Shown here: positions 17,115 to 29,411 of the stretch, piece by piece
Numbering within the stretch: position 1 is the stretch's first letter
Layout: the number at the start of each line of letters is the position of its first letter
Assembly: GCA_032871835.1 (NCBI GenBank)
Contig: CM065303.1
Location: 60,984,597 to 61,048,596, forward strand
Length of the DNA: 64,000 nt
From: Dipteronia dyeriana
Lineage: Eukaryota > Streptophyta > Magnoliopsida > Sapindales > Sapindaceae
Reading direction: 5' to 3'
Program-made: the position numbers and the translations under genes
Notes under the pieces: generated by a model
The model's input: only the letters and a program-made list of their open reading frames with translations
Database searches by the model: none
Told to the model about the DNA's origin: nothing

Positions 17115-19037
17115 GGGATATTAAGATTTTAGTCCCTCTAGTTAACGTTAATCTGGGTTTGGTCCACTAGTTTTTTAAATTGCTAACTTTAGTCCACTAA
17201 TTCTCTGACAATACCTATTCCAGTCCATACCGTTCAATTCCATTAGTTTTTCGTTGACTTCCGTTAGGTCAACTTGGGCATTATGGGAAATCTAGCAAAA
17301 GCTTCTAGAAACCGTCTGAAAGAAGGGTATAATTGTAATTTGTTAATTAATTTTTAAAAACAAATAAATATTATTAAATTAAATAATAATTATTATTATT
17401 ATTATAAAAATATTAAATAAAATTTTCTATTATGAAAAGACATAAATGCCCTTGATAAATTTAAATAATTATAAATCTAATAAAATAATAATTAGACACT
17501 AACCACAAAACTTTTCAAAATTATAAATTCACCCAAACCCAATAAGCACTCCCTTCTTCTTCTTCAATCAAAATTCTACACAGGTTAAAAAAAAATCGTT
17601 TAAAAAAAAATCATTCAATCAATTTTTTTTTTTTAAACAACTCATCTTAGATCTACGATGTCTCTATCGTAGAACCATTAACAATCGAGCATCGCAGATG
17701 GATATTCAAACTATAAAAAAAAAAAGTAAACCTAACTCTATCAGATCACCACCACCATCATATCCATTCGTCCCAGATCATCATCATCATCGTTCACACA
17801 AACCCGCTAACTTCTTCTCTGTCCCCGATTCTCTTCGCCAAACCCAAACAATCAACACCACCACTCAGTCTATGTCCTCGATTCTCTATCCCCGATTCTC
17901 TCACCAAACACAGTCTCTCTCTCGCAAATCAATCTCTCTCTCTCTCTAAACCCTCTATCGCGAATCTCTGTCTCTATAAACCATCACTCGTGAACACGAT
18001 CTGGGCAAGAACACAGTCTGGTGGTGCAGGTTGATTGGGCTGTGATTGCGGTTTGATTCGGCTGCCCGCTGATCCTCGTTTGGTGTGGGTTTAATTCGGC
18101 TGACGGGTGTGATTGATGTTGAATTTGGCTGGTGTGGGCTTGTGATGATGGTGATTTTTAGAAATTTGAAAAGGCGGTGGCTGGTTGTAAAGAAAGAGAG
18201 AAGAGATGTTGATTTTCTCATCGTTGACTGTGGTGGTGGCGAGGTAGAGAAAGAGATCTGGACCATCTGGTAGAGCAACCCGGTCCATCAATGGAGGACT
18301 AGATGCATCGACCCGGTCCATCAATGGAGTAGATCCAATCCCTTTTTTCTAGTTTTTTTTTGTGTTTGAATCCATTGATGGAGTGGGATTGATGAAGAAG
18401 ATGATTTTTTTTCCTTATTTTTCTATATGGAAGAAAATATCTAACATTAAATGTTTAATTGATCTGGTTTTCGAGTGTTTGTGGGTGTGGAAAAAAAATG
18501 TTAAATCTGTTGGTATGGTGGTGATGGCTGTGTTTTTGTGTCATGAACCTGGGTTCTAAGTTTGGTGATGATGGTGGAAGTTCTGGATTGGATTCGTTGG
18601 TGTTGATGATGAAGAATAGTTGAATTTTTTAATTTTTGATTTTGGCATTTTTTGTTCTTTAAATGAAATGATGAAGTTAGGAAATCCCTACTTTTCCTCA
18701 AATCCATAATTGAGATGTTCTAACAATAATAATTATTTGATTTGTATTTACTATTTAATTTGTTCTTTGGCATTTGATAATAATAATAATAATAATGATA
18801 AATTAGTTTTTTTTATTTTAAATATTTTGGTTTTAGTTTTTCAGTTTTTGTTTAATTAAATATAAAATTACTAAATGCCCTTCTTATCAGACAAAAATAG
18901 GGGTAAAATGGTCATTATATGGAATTCTGTCTTATTTAACCGAAAATCTAACGGAAGGACTAAAGTTAGTAATTCAAAAAACTAGTGGATCAAACCCAGA
19001 GTAACGCTAACTAGAGGGACTAAAATTTTAATATCCC
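17115..19037. mobile_element. Mutator-like element (MULE), non-autonomous, 1.92 kb
   Basis: The left end GGGATATTAAGATTTTAGTC and the right end (reverse complement of GACTAAAATTTTAATATCCC) begin long inverted repeats that are clear for about 85 bp and contain CTAGTTTTTTAAATTGCTAA. Flanks TACATTTAA (17106-17114) and TACATTCAT (19038-19046) match at 7 of 9 positions, fitting the 9-bp duplication of Mutator elements. The interior (17520-18700) is a mix of CACCAT/TCTCTC and GGTGATGG-rich sequence with small open frames and no transposase. The same family recurs at 56847-58267. Confidence 0.85.
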
Positions 19038-19049
19038 TACATTCATTTA

Positions 19050-21420
19050 AAGAAAATTATCATTTTGGTCCCTATGTTTTGGTCGATAATGACGTTTTTA
19101 ACTGTCTTTTCATTTTTCACTGGGTGAACCCTATGTTTTAAAAAACACATCAATTTAGTCCCTTAGTCGATAATCGTTAATCAAACTTAACAATTTTAAG
19201 GGTATTTTAGTCTTTAACCATATAACATGGCACATGTAAAAAAATAATAGGGAAATTATCATTTCGGTCCCTATGTTTTGGTCGACAAAGACGTTTTTAA
19301 TTGTCTTTCTATTTTTCACTGGGTGGTCCCTATGTTTAAAAAAAACATCAATTTAGTCCCTTAACTAACAATTTTAAATATATTTTTATCTTTAACCATA
19401 TAAAATGTCACGTGTCATATATCTATAACACAAAATAATGTTTTAAATTAATTTTAATATTTAATTAAAAATATTTTTATTTTTATTTTTTAAAAACAAT
19501 ATAATTTTAAAATCAACAATCAATATGGATCAAAACCTAAAAATTAAAATGAATCAGAATCCCCACCATTACACCAGTTACACAAAATTCACAAACAACC
19601 TATTACACTAACTAGTAACCCAGAAAAAAAAAATCATTGTCACCATCCCTACAAACCTAGGTTTGTGGTGGTGGTTGCCTGACTGGTTTGAAATTGGGAT
19701 TTTAATGGAGGCTTCAAGAGATATGGAATCAAGAATTATAAATGTTTATTGAACAATTACTCCTACAATTAAAAAGAGATATTCTTTTTTTATTATTATT
19801 ATTTATGAATAATATGTAATTTGAACCTCTATTTGTTGATGGTAATTAAAGAAGAGAATGGAAATATAAAATTTTCTTTAATTGATGATGACGACTGTTT
19901 TGTTGTTTCATCAATAATGGAGATTTATCTATCAGATATTTATTCTTAACATCAACAATTTTGTTGTTGTTTGAGTTTGGCTTTGATGATATAGGTTTGT
20001 GTTCATTATATCCATTAATGGAGATAATATAATGGTGAAGATCCATTTAAGATTTTTTATTATTATTATTTCCATCTAATATTTTTTTCTATTTTTTGTT
20101 TTTCTTCTTTTTCATTTTTCATTTCTTTTCTTTTTAAAAGAAAATAAATGACTAAGGTTAAAACGAAGCCACATAAGGAGATCTTGATTTTGTTTCACGA
20201 CGTGCGATCGAATCTTAATTGTGGAGGAAAACGATTAATCTCTTTCACAGCTAAGTTGAAATTTGCACGATCTCCTCCATGCGTTTAGAAAAATGCACAT
20301 ATCACCTATCAAGCGTGAAGGAGATTCAACGATATCTTCCATGAATGATAAGAGATTGATCTCCTCCTAGACGTTCCATGCCTAAGAAGGGATCCTTCTC
20401 CAGCAAAAGTGGATGGTTAGTGGAGGATTTTTTTTTCCCAATCGATTTACTTAAAAAAAAAAATCAAAATTTCAATATTACTATTAATATCTATATTCAT
20501 TATTGTAGGGGCAGTGGTGTAATTTTTTACTTGAAAACTTGTTAACCGTTAACTTTGACGAAAGTCAACTCACGATAGGGTATATGTATGTAATTAAGCT
20601 AAAAAAATCAGTTTTCATGTCTTATACTCTTATGTAGAAATATCCCGATATGTTATTGCAATTTGTCTTAATATCATCATTTTGCTTTTCATTTGGACAA
20701 AATACTATGAAATCCTTTTAATAATACTAACGTTACATCGAATGATGATGATGAATTTATTATACACTTAGAGCCCCTATGTAAATCCATATTACACAAT
20801 GACACCCAGTCACCCCTAGGCCCTATCGTCTACCATTAACTAATGAAATGTCAAAAGTATACTTACTTTTTTTGAATATTTAATAATAATATCATAATAA
20901 CAATATATGTTCCTTAACCGGTTGACCGTTGAAGATAGACCGATTAGAGTTGTTGACCGTTAAAGATGAACAACTTAAATTTGTTGACCGTTGGAGATGA
21001 ACGGTCTACGGTTTTTCAAACATTAAAATTTGAAATAAATATATTTTATCCAAAAAAATTAGAAAAATCAACAAAAAATCCAAATCATTGTTTTGTGGGA
21101 ATTTTTCAAAAGCATACGAAAAATTCCTCTCAATTTTGAATCCCCATTAATAAATCTGTAATGGAGATTATGAGATTTTTTTTTTCTTATGTTTTTAAAA
21201 TTATTTTGTATGGCATTTTAGTTATTTTTAATCCATTAATATATTTAATATTCTATTGACATAATTCAAGTAGAAACGTAAGGGAAAAATTGATATTGTC
21301 CTTTTTCTATGGTCCACTAACGACGATCAAACATGAGTCATTAGTCAACGGGTGAAATGATAGTCAATATTATTTTCATATTTTCTTCAGTTTTTATATT
21401 ATTATACATGTAACCGAGGT
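19050..21420. repeat. Cluster of degenerate long-TIR transposon ends
   Basis: Two direct copies of one terminal-repeat-like sequence stand at 19052 and 19253. Both read AATTATCATTT(T/C)GGTCCCTATGTTTTGG, then GACGTTTTTAA, then TTTTTCACTGGGTG. Related sequences at 20500-20640, 20770-20870 and 21290-21370 (GTTAACCGTTAAC, AGTCAACGGG and similar) look like ends of further elements. A 30-40 bp direct repeat of TTGACCGTT..GAAGATGA type occurs three times at 20920-21012. A partner TIR could not be paired for any of them. No gene is seen. Confidence 0.5.
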
Positions 21421-23714
21421 ATGTTTATATAATTTGTCAAAAAAGAAAACAAACAAACAAGGGAGCGGGGACTCTGGGAGGAGGTTGCGAGCTGCCGTGG
21501 AGGGAAGGCCAACTCTTTATAAAATAAAAAATATTATAAGAGTATGGTTAATGTTATTATGTTTTTTTGAATCGATATATACACATTTATTTTAATATAG
21601 ATTTATTTTGATAAAAAAAAAACTAAAGAAATAGATATAATTATTTAAAGAAAAATATGTATCCATTTTTTTCAAATATATTCTGATTTTTCAAACTAGT
21701 AGGTTAGATTTAACATTTCATTAAATGTTGATGGATTATAGTAGGTTAGATTTAACATTTCATTAAATGTTGATGGATTATTTACGATTCTCTCTCCAAA
21801 TAATAGAGATAAACTTATTTGATAATTGATTTTTTCAAAATGGACAACTAAAGATTGGATGGTGTTAGAACTTGGAAGAAGTTGCATTAATTGTCTGAAA
21901 ATGAAATGTTTGTCTTGGCTTTTCAAATTAGATATTACCTCCCGAGTCCCGCCCACGGCCAACGTAAAATCAAAGTAATAGATCACCAATGATCCACTAT
22001 CCTTAAATTATTGCTTAAAAAAAAAAAAGAGTTCAAACTTGAGGTACTTTCCAAGTTTTCATCCGATAGTTCATTAGTTATAATTCCAAGACAATTTTCT
22101 TTCGATCTTCTTTGTTTTGGATTCATGCTTGGTGCGTGATCAATTTTTGTTTTGTTCCTCACAAGTTAGAATAACTCCATTCCATACCATCCTATACTTT
22201 AATTTTGACGCGGGAAAATTTTAAAATTATCTTCATTGAAATATTGAATGTCTAAAACCCATTCACATTTTTCAAGGTGTTTCTCTTATTAGGGAAAATA
22301 CCGTTCTCAATTAAAGATTATTTTCGGTGTAAACGAGACACTAGTAATTGGTACACACCCAGTGTCGGTCTTAACTATTCCAAGGTTTTTGAACAAAATC
22401 TAAAAAAAGGGTCATATATCATTAAATCAATCCTACTTCATCTCAAAATAAAAACCGAAATAAAAAAATCCATAATTTTTGTCTCCGGTTGTCCTTTTTT
22501 TTTTCTTTATCTTTGATTGGTGGAGAAGAAATGAATAATATATATAGATTAATAGTTTATAGGAAAGTACAAAACCTTCTTTTTAAAAAAAAAGAAGGTT
22601 TTGTACTAGAATAAAACCAATTAGATAAAGTTCTATTTTTTTTATAATGTTTGAACCTTTTTAATCCATAAAAACAACTCGCGTCATATGTTTAGGATCT
22701 TTAGACATGATGGGTCCAGGGTAGACGCCCACCCTTGACCCACCCGAGGGCTGCTCTCGGATACACTTGATCACAAAAAATAAGATATTTAATAAGAGAG
22801 TTTCATATGGCACTTATGACACGGCCATATGTTTTAACTCAAATGGTCGGGTGCATTTTTTTTCCAGAAAAAAAAAACGGTCTGATATACCATTCAGTAA
22901 TATAAAGAAGATTTTTTTACTAAGATTATCCTTCTCGCTAAAGTATAAAATCTCACCTCTAGGTATTTTCATCGAACAAATAAGGTATGTTTTATACTGA
23001 AACTTATTTCAAAATTACTTTAGCTATTATACTAAATAGGTTATCAGAAACAGAGTTATTTTTTTAAGTTTTTTGTTTTAAAATTTAAAATTTAATTTTT
23101 TTGATTTTCCTATCTATACATTTGGATTGAAATTCAATGACTAATAACTAACTAGTAACCGTACCGAAACTATATAGTAATTGAACCTAAAGTTATAAAC
23201 TTATAGTTATTATAAAACCTAATTTTTTTTCTTTCAAAGAAAAAAAAACCCTTTTTTTTTTAGGATTATAAAAACCTGATCTTAGTGCATTTTTTTTAAA
23301 AAAACAATTCTAACTCAATTTTTATATTTTTAAAAATATTATAATAATTCGAGATTTTTAGGACGAATACATACTCGAACACACAACATGTATGTGTGAG
23401 TTGTGAGGTACAAACCAATGGACCAACCTTATCTTATCAAATATGTTTCAATTATTGAAAGAGATTTTCAAGAAAATTGTAATTTTCAAAATACCATTTC
23501 AGGTAGTGGCATGGCCTAATAATAACAATCAAGTAGTTCATTTTTCAAAAATAAAAATAAAAAATAACAACCAAGTAGTTCAATAGTCAATTCGTCCATA
23601 GACATTTTCTGAATTTCACATGCAGTTACAGTACCCATAGTTGGATGTTCCAAATAAGGTAAATACTACTTCTCTCTGTTTAGGTCATGTCTGAAATTTG
23701 AATGCAGTTGGTAC
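21421..23714. other. AT-rich intergenic DNA with a 42-bp tandem duplication and a perfect hairpin
   Basis: A 42-43 bp unit (AGTAGGTTAGATTTAACATT... to GATGGATTAT) is repeated exactly twice in tandem at about 21698-21782. A minus-strand open frame (21696-21989, 97 codons) runs through it. I do not recognise the protein and would not call a gene. A perfect hairpin is listed separately at 22566. The remainder is low complexity. Confidence 0.5.
22566..22607. repeat. Perfect 19-bp inverted repeat with a 4-base loop
   Basis: The arms are AGTACAAAACCTTCTTTTT (22566-22584) and its exact complement (22589-22607), separated by AAAA. It could be the fused ends of a small element or a fold-back. No transcript context is evident. 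Confidence 0.85.
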
Positions 23715-23722
23715 AACACTCC

Positions 23723-26700
23723 CAAGGAATAAAATATCGGTATCGATATCGATATCGGACTTCTAAATTTATAGATATATCGAGGATATTATCGATATCG
23801 GTAGATATTCGGTAAAAAATTAAAAAAATAATTGATATTTACATCTAAAGTTAGAATTTTTTTTATGAAACTTTAGGACAAACATAAACAAATAATTATA
23901 CATCAAATGAATCATATTTCAATGATAAATTAACATAGTTATGAGATTATTATAAATTATAACATAGATAAATTATGTATATAATTTTTAAAATTGAGTA
24001 TTTAATAGAATTATATTTTGTTTACAATATTATATACAATATAAAGAGATTAAATATTTAATAAACAAAATTATCATTAAAAAATATATATAGTTTCATA
24101 CTTCCAAGATTCTATCATAAATCATAATTCATACATAATAATACATTGCGTGTCTGAAATTTAAAACCAAAATGAATTCCTTGATGGTTCAAATATATAA
24201 GATACATTTCGAACAATAATTTCCTAGGAAAATGTACTAGCATAGTTTTCAAGGTAGTTATTAATATGTCACACGTATGTTTCTTGATCTCTTCCAACTG
24301 ATCCATGAATTGGGTAGTTTGGGTTTACCCAACTTGGTGGATATTGTTGATTTGTATGCATAGGTATAACATATGGCATTTGTGGAGAAGGATAATCAAA
24401 TATACTTTTGCCACCATAACTACCATAATATGGTACATGAGAACCTGACCTTGTATGCGAATCACCCAAAGAACTATTTTATGTGTCCATACTTATTGAG
24501 GAGAAAGACATATTCAAAGAATATTCATCAATTTGATTTGTTCCTCCATGTTGTCTACTAGGATTTTGATCAAAATTACCTGTATGAGCATCCCAATTTG
24601 TCGCACTAGTATTCCAACCTATTGCACCAACATCCCAACCTCCAGCACGAATATCCCAACTTGTTGCACCAGCATCCCAACTTGTTGCACCCATCATCCA
24701 AACCTCTTGCACCAGAATCCGAACCTCCTCCATCATCTCCATCATCTTTTCCTCCACTATTTCCATCAGAGGTATGTTGGTCATCGGAAGAGCTGCTAAC
24801 AGTAACTCCACGATCTACACCAACTTCGTCTCTAATCATTTGTTCAACATTTATTCCCATGTCCCGAGCATGAGAAGCAATTTGTGGATCAAGATTTCCT
24901 TCATCATCATCCAAATAGGCATGTCTAACCCAGTCAAAAAAGGGATTATCATTATCGTCCCCTGCTTCAGCATCTACTTGAAGTAGATCCATAAAATCAG
25001 TTTCATCTACTTTATCTTTTTCAGCTGCCATATCCCTAAGTTTCAACTTCATATTATAATAACAATAAACAAGTTGTTCAAGCTTAGAATAGACAAGACG
25101 ATTTCTTTGTTTGGTGTGGATTAAAGCAAATGTAGACCAATTTCTTTCGCATGCAGAAGATGATGTTGTTTGTGACAGTATGCGAACTGCTATTGCAAGC
25201 AATAATGGTGCACAATCTCCATACATTGCCCACCAATCAGCTATAATAAAAATTATTAAGTATTATAAGTATGAATATCATTTCAATGATATTATTATTT
25301 ATTATTATTACATAGATTTTTGTAATAAAACTTATATACCTGGTTGCATTTTGCTTCTAGCTGCTATGGCTGCTCGTTCACAAGAACTTTTATTTCCATC
25401 TTTAAAGTATATGAGCTACATTCATGACTCATGAGATTAGTATGTAAATAATATATATAATATATGAGTATATGACACAATACTGCCATGCAAAGAAGTT
25501 ATAATTTTGGAATTATAAAATTGATTGTAAGTTGTAACTTTTTACCTCATTTCTAAAATTAGCAATCCCTACAGCTTCAGGGTCTAATTGCGAATAGACA
25601 ATATGTACGGCTTTCAAAAGATCTGATTATCCTTAATATTGTCTCCATATTGGTACTTTGGGTTCAAATAGTAAGCTAAAAGAATAAAAAAAATATTAAT
25701 TTTAGTATAAATAATTAAATACAACTAAATATTAATTAAGAATTACAAACAATTCGAAATAAAATTTACCTGCAGCATGTAGTGGGTGATTAAACATTTT
25801 ATCCCACCGGTTTTGTATAATGTTTATAATCCATTTAGTATTCCCTCTTTGTTGTTTTACTGCATATTTTATCATACTCATTAACTCATATAAGATAGGT
25901 ATAGTGGGTACAACTTCGGTATCAACCAATCTCAAAACGTGGTATAATGACTCATACATTTTAACTACAAAAGCCACATTATCCCAAAACTCTGAATCTA
26001 AAATAAGTTGTTCTATTCTTTTTCCATTTGCAGTTCGATTCAATCGATTTGTAGCCCATGCCTCACTGGTAAATAGATGTTTCAAACTTGTTTTTTTTTT
26101 CCAAAAAAACTATCAAGGGCAATATGATTAGTCGCAAATCGAGTTGCACCAGGTCGCACTATCTCCCATTTACAAACCTCCCTCATTTATGAAAGTAACC
26201 ATCCATGATTATATATAAAGTTTGTCACAACCCTAGCATCATGAATGACACGTGCAACAATGTCATTCTTTCCAATATCCTCAAAAATCAAATCTATACA
26301 ACGTGCTGTATAAGAAGTCCAAAATAAGGAATATTTTTTCATCAATTTGTTACATGCTTTCACAAATGCAGAGCCATTGTCTGTGACAATTTGCATGACA
26401 TTCTTCTCGCCGACCTCATTCACCACATATTTGAGAAATCCATAAATATACTGATGATCTTTAATTTTGTCGGATGCGTCAACAGATTTTAGGACAATTG
26501 TGTGACCTTTACAATACACCATAAAAATTAATTATCGACAATCTTGTCAGTCCTGTCCACCCATCACACATTATGGTGCAACCATATTTCTCCCATTTTG
26601 TTTTGAAGTTATCAACATACTCTTTCATTTCCTTGTACTCGATGTCCAAGTACTTATGCCTAATTTCAAATGTTGATGGTGGTTGAACTCCAACACTTAT

Positions 26701-28647
26701 ATTCACATGCATGTTAAATTTAATTGTGAGATAAAAAATAAAAAAAATAAAAAAAATAAAAAAAATAAAAAATTTCAAAAGCATCATTATTTAAACAAAA
26801 AAAATACTTGATTCTTGAACACCAATAATCATGTTCTTAAAATGATGAGAACCGACTTTATGTGGGAGAACATTATCATAAATAAAAAAATTCGATACTA
26901 GCCTCCCCAATTTTTCTCTAATACTAACTCCCTTGAACATATCTTTAATATTCTTTTGTTTTGCACCTGATGATTTGTACAATGAAGGTGCAACTAAAGG
27001 TTTATGACGCGGCTTTCGTCCACTGTGAGTGCGACGTACTTATTGTGCTGGTTGGCTACTACCACCGGCTTCTGAACTCTCTCCTCTCTTTGACCTCCCT
27101 CAAAAGATTCTTCCTACTTGTTCTCTTTGTCATTCTGATGCTTTAGATGCATCTATTGCAGAACGATAATCATCTCACTCATCATGATGCAAATCTTCAG
27201 GATAATGATACATGTTGTCTTCCTTTTATGTGTTAGGCAAATTTCTCCTTAATTTTTGTTGAATTTCCTCAATCTCATTTGAAGTTTTTTTTATTTCTTT
27301 ATTTTTTTTTACAATTGAGATATTAGTTTTTTCACTTCTGGTGGCACATTTGGGCATACTTTTACATTTTTATACTCCTCTTTACCGGATAAATGAAATA
27401 TAAACCGGGTAATTCCCCCACTTTGCATAATGTGACCACAAAACGTAAATATATAGTGCCATTTTTATTATTTTGTATTGGTTGACAATACTCCCATGCC
27501 GGATCATTTCTAGTACCAGACATCTTATGCAATGTATTTTCTTATCAAAACAAAATTAAATTTTGTACAGATCAATTTATAAATATAAAATTCTAATGAG
27601 TTTTAGAAACCATACCACAAAACATCAAACATTAAAGTGAACATTTACGTGCCTGCTTATTTGATGAAGATTTTAAAGGAAACTTATGAATTGAGATGTA
27701 AATTTTGATATGTGTAGTGTAGTTGTATATGATGAAAACTTGAAAGAGAAGAGTGAAGATGATATGAAGTGAAAATGATGAACAAATTTGTTCTTCATTC
27801 TAATAATTTATATTATTTACGAAGAATATATCATGTGCACCGGGGACCTGAGGCGATAATTGAAATTGTTGACACATGTTAAAAGTGGAAGGTAGAAGGC
27901 TAAAAATAAGTGCATTGGGGGCTTGGAGCAAAATTGAAATTATAGACACATGTCAAAAGTGGAAGGTAGGGGCCTAAAAATAAGTGCACCATGAGTGGTG
28001 TTGTGACTTGTGACGTAGAGAAAGAAGTTAGGTGGAGCCGAGAGAGTACTATAAGGAAGGTGACGATACATAATTACATATCATTCAACTTATGCTTTCA
28101 GCCTTTTTAGCTTTTTCTTCTTTGTTGGTATTAGAGACTTGTCTTTGTGTCACAATGCCATGTAATAATTCTACTATTGATGTAAATTTTTTATAAATTT
28201 GTTAATGCTTCTTGTTTGGGGTACTTTTTGTTTTCTTGATTTATTTTTTAAATAAAAAATATGGGTTTTAGTGTTTTACACGTTTTACACAAACAAATCG
28301 GACTACTTTCACAATCCTTACCCAATTCTACTTCATCAATTATACTATTGACTATTTTATTGGAAAATTTTATAAATTTGTTAATGCTTCTTTTAAAATA
28401 ATTTTCAATATAGATTATTTGAACAATAATTTAAGTGTTTAAGATTATTATTTTATTTTTATTTTTTTTGCAAAATATCCCCTGATTTCTGGATGAAATT
28501 CACAATATTTCTAGAATATCAGGAGATTTTTAAGGATATTTCGATATCGACCGGATATTTTCTAGATATTGGATATTGCCCCTGTTTCGATATCGGTCTT
28601 TCCAAAATATGGATATATCGGTGGATATATCGATTTTAAGTTCTTTG
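23723..28647 (-). mobile_element. Full-length but inactive hAT element (4.9 kb)
   Basis: The ends CAAGGAATAAAATATCGG and the reverse complement of TTAAGTTCTTTG form a short imperfect TIR. Flanks AACACTCC (23715-23722) and ATCACTCC (28648-28655) match at 7/8, fitting an hAT 8-bp target duplication. Subterminal regions at 23735-23815 and 28530-28635 are filled with ATATCGATATCG-type repeats. The transposase remains read on the minus strand between about 27523 and 24270. Confidence 0.85.
24270..27523 (-). pseudogene. BED-finger hAT transposase, broken by frameshifts and stops
   Basis: Starting at the ATG at 27523, the frame opens MSGTRNDPAWEYC as in plant BED-finger transposases, then shifts. 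The zinc-finger region continues in another frame (TFCGHIMQSGGITRFIFHL... then CPNVPPEVKKL). Further down come DUF659 pieces (CDGWTGL near 26560; IVTDNGSAFVKACNKLM near 26370), a central region (SEAWATNRLNRTANGK near 26040), and the hAT dimerisation domain at 25230-25020 (SACERNWSTFALIHTKQRN). An Asp/Gly-rich tail and a Trp-containing repeat (GATSWDA type) follow near 24690-24590, reached by another frameshift. At least four breaks are visible, so this copy cannot make transposase, although domain order is complete. Confidence 0.88.
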
Positions 28648-28659
28648 ATCACTCCTACG

Positions 28660-29411
28660 TCCTGACTCCACGTTATAATAAGGATTGTTTTTTTCTTTGG
28701 ATATTATCATTCGAGTCCTTATGTTTTTTTTTAATTATCTATTATTTACATTACTTATTCATTTTTTACAGGATTGATCCTTATATTTTAAAAAAACCAC
28801 TCAATTTGGTTCTTCTGTAAGTCAATCGTTAGTCAACTTAAACGGTTTTAAGGATATTTTTATCTTTCAACAAAAGCATACGACGTGTCAAAGCATAAAA
28901 AATAGAAATATATATAAAAAATTAAATTAATATGACAAATTTAAAAAAACTATAAATAAAAGAATAATAAAAAAAATTACAATTTTAAAAATTAAAAAAT
29001 TAAAAAAAATTAAAAAATAAAAAAAATCAATTTTTTTAAAGAACAAAAAAAATAGATATCTCTCTCTAGTAAAAGCTCTCCCATCTCTCTCTATTTCTTT
29101 CTCAAACCCAATGATCTCTATCACTTTTCTCGATCTATCTCTCCTTTCTCGGTCTCTCTCTAACCTCCATGAAAACCTAGAAAAAGTTACTCGAATCCAT
29201 CTCCCATCGACCGCCGCGAACAAACCAAGATCTGGTTCGAACCAGAACTGGGTTCGAACCAAGATCTAGTATGAATCAGAACTGGGTTCGAACCAAAATA
29301 GCCGGCAATCGTGATTTAAAAGGCAGTCTCATCGGACGAAGATCACGACAGATCTCCTACAATAAGAAGATCGTGAATCCATTTGTTCTCCAATTTTTTC
29401 TATTGTATTTT
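28660..29411. repeat. Probable long-TIR element end, interrupted by the Copia LTR
   Basis: 28690-28900 resembles the terminal-repeat family at 19052 (ATTATCATTCGAGTCCTTATG, then TCAATCGTTAGTCAACTTAA). TCTCTC-rich sequence follows at 29060-29180, then TTCGAACCAGA direct and inverted repeats at 29228-29300. The Copia 3' LTR begins at 29412, and no right end of this element is found. The minus-strand open frame 28927-29262 has no recognisable domain. Confidence 0.4.

Noticed and set aside
21696..21989. 97-codon minus-strand frame as a gene
   Set aside because: No recognisable domain; its 3' part is a recent tandem duplication in transposon-rich DNA.
28927..29262. 111-codon minus-strand frame as a gene
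   Set aside because: An Arg-rich half followed by a Phe/Ile-rich half from A/T homopolymers, inside a transposon-end region.
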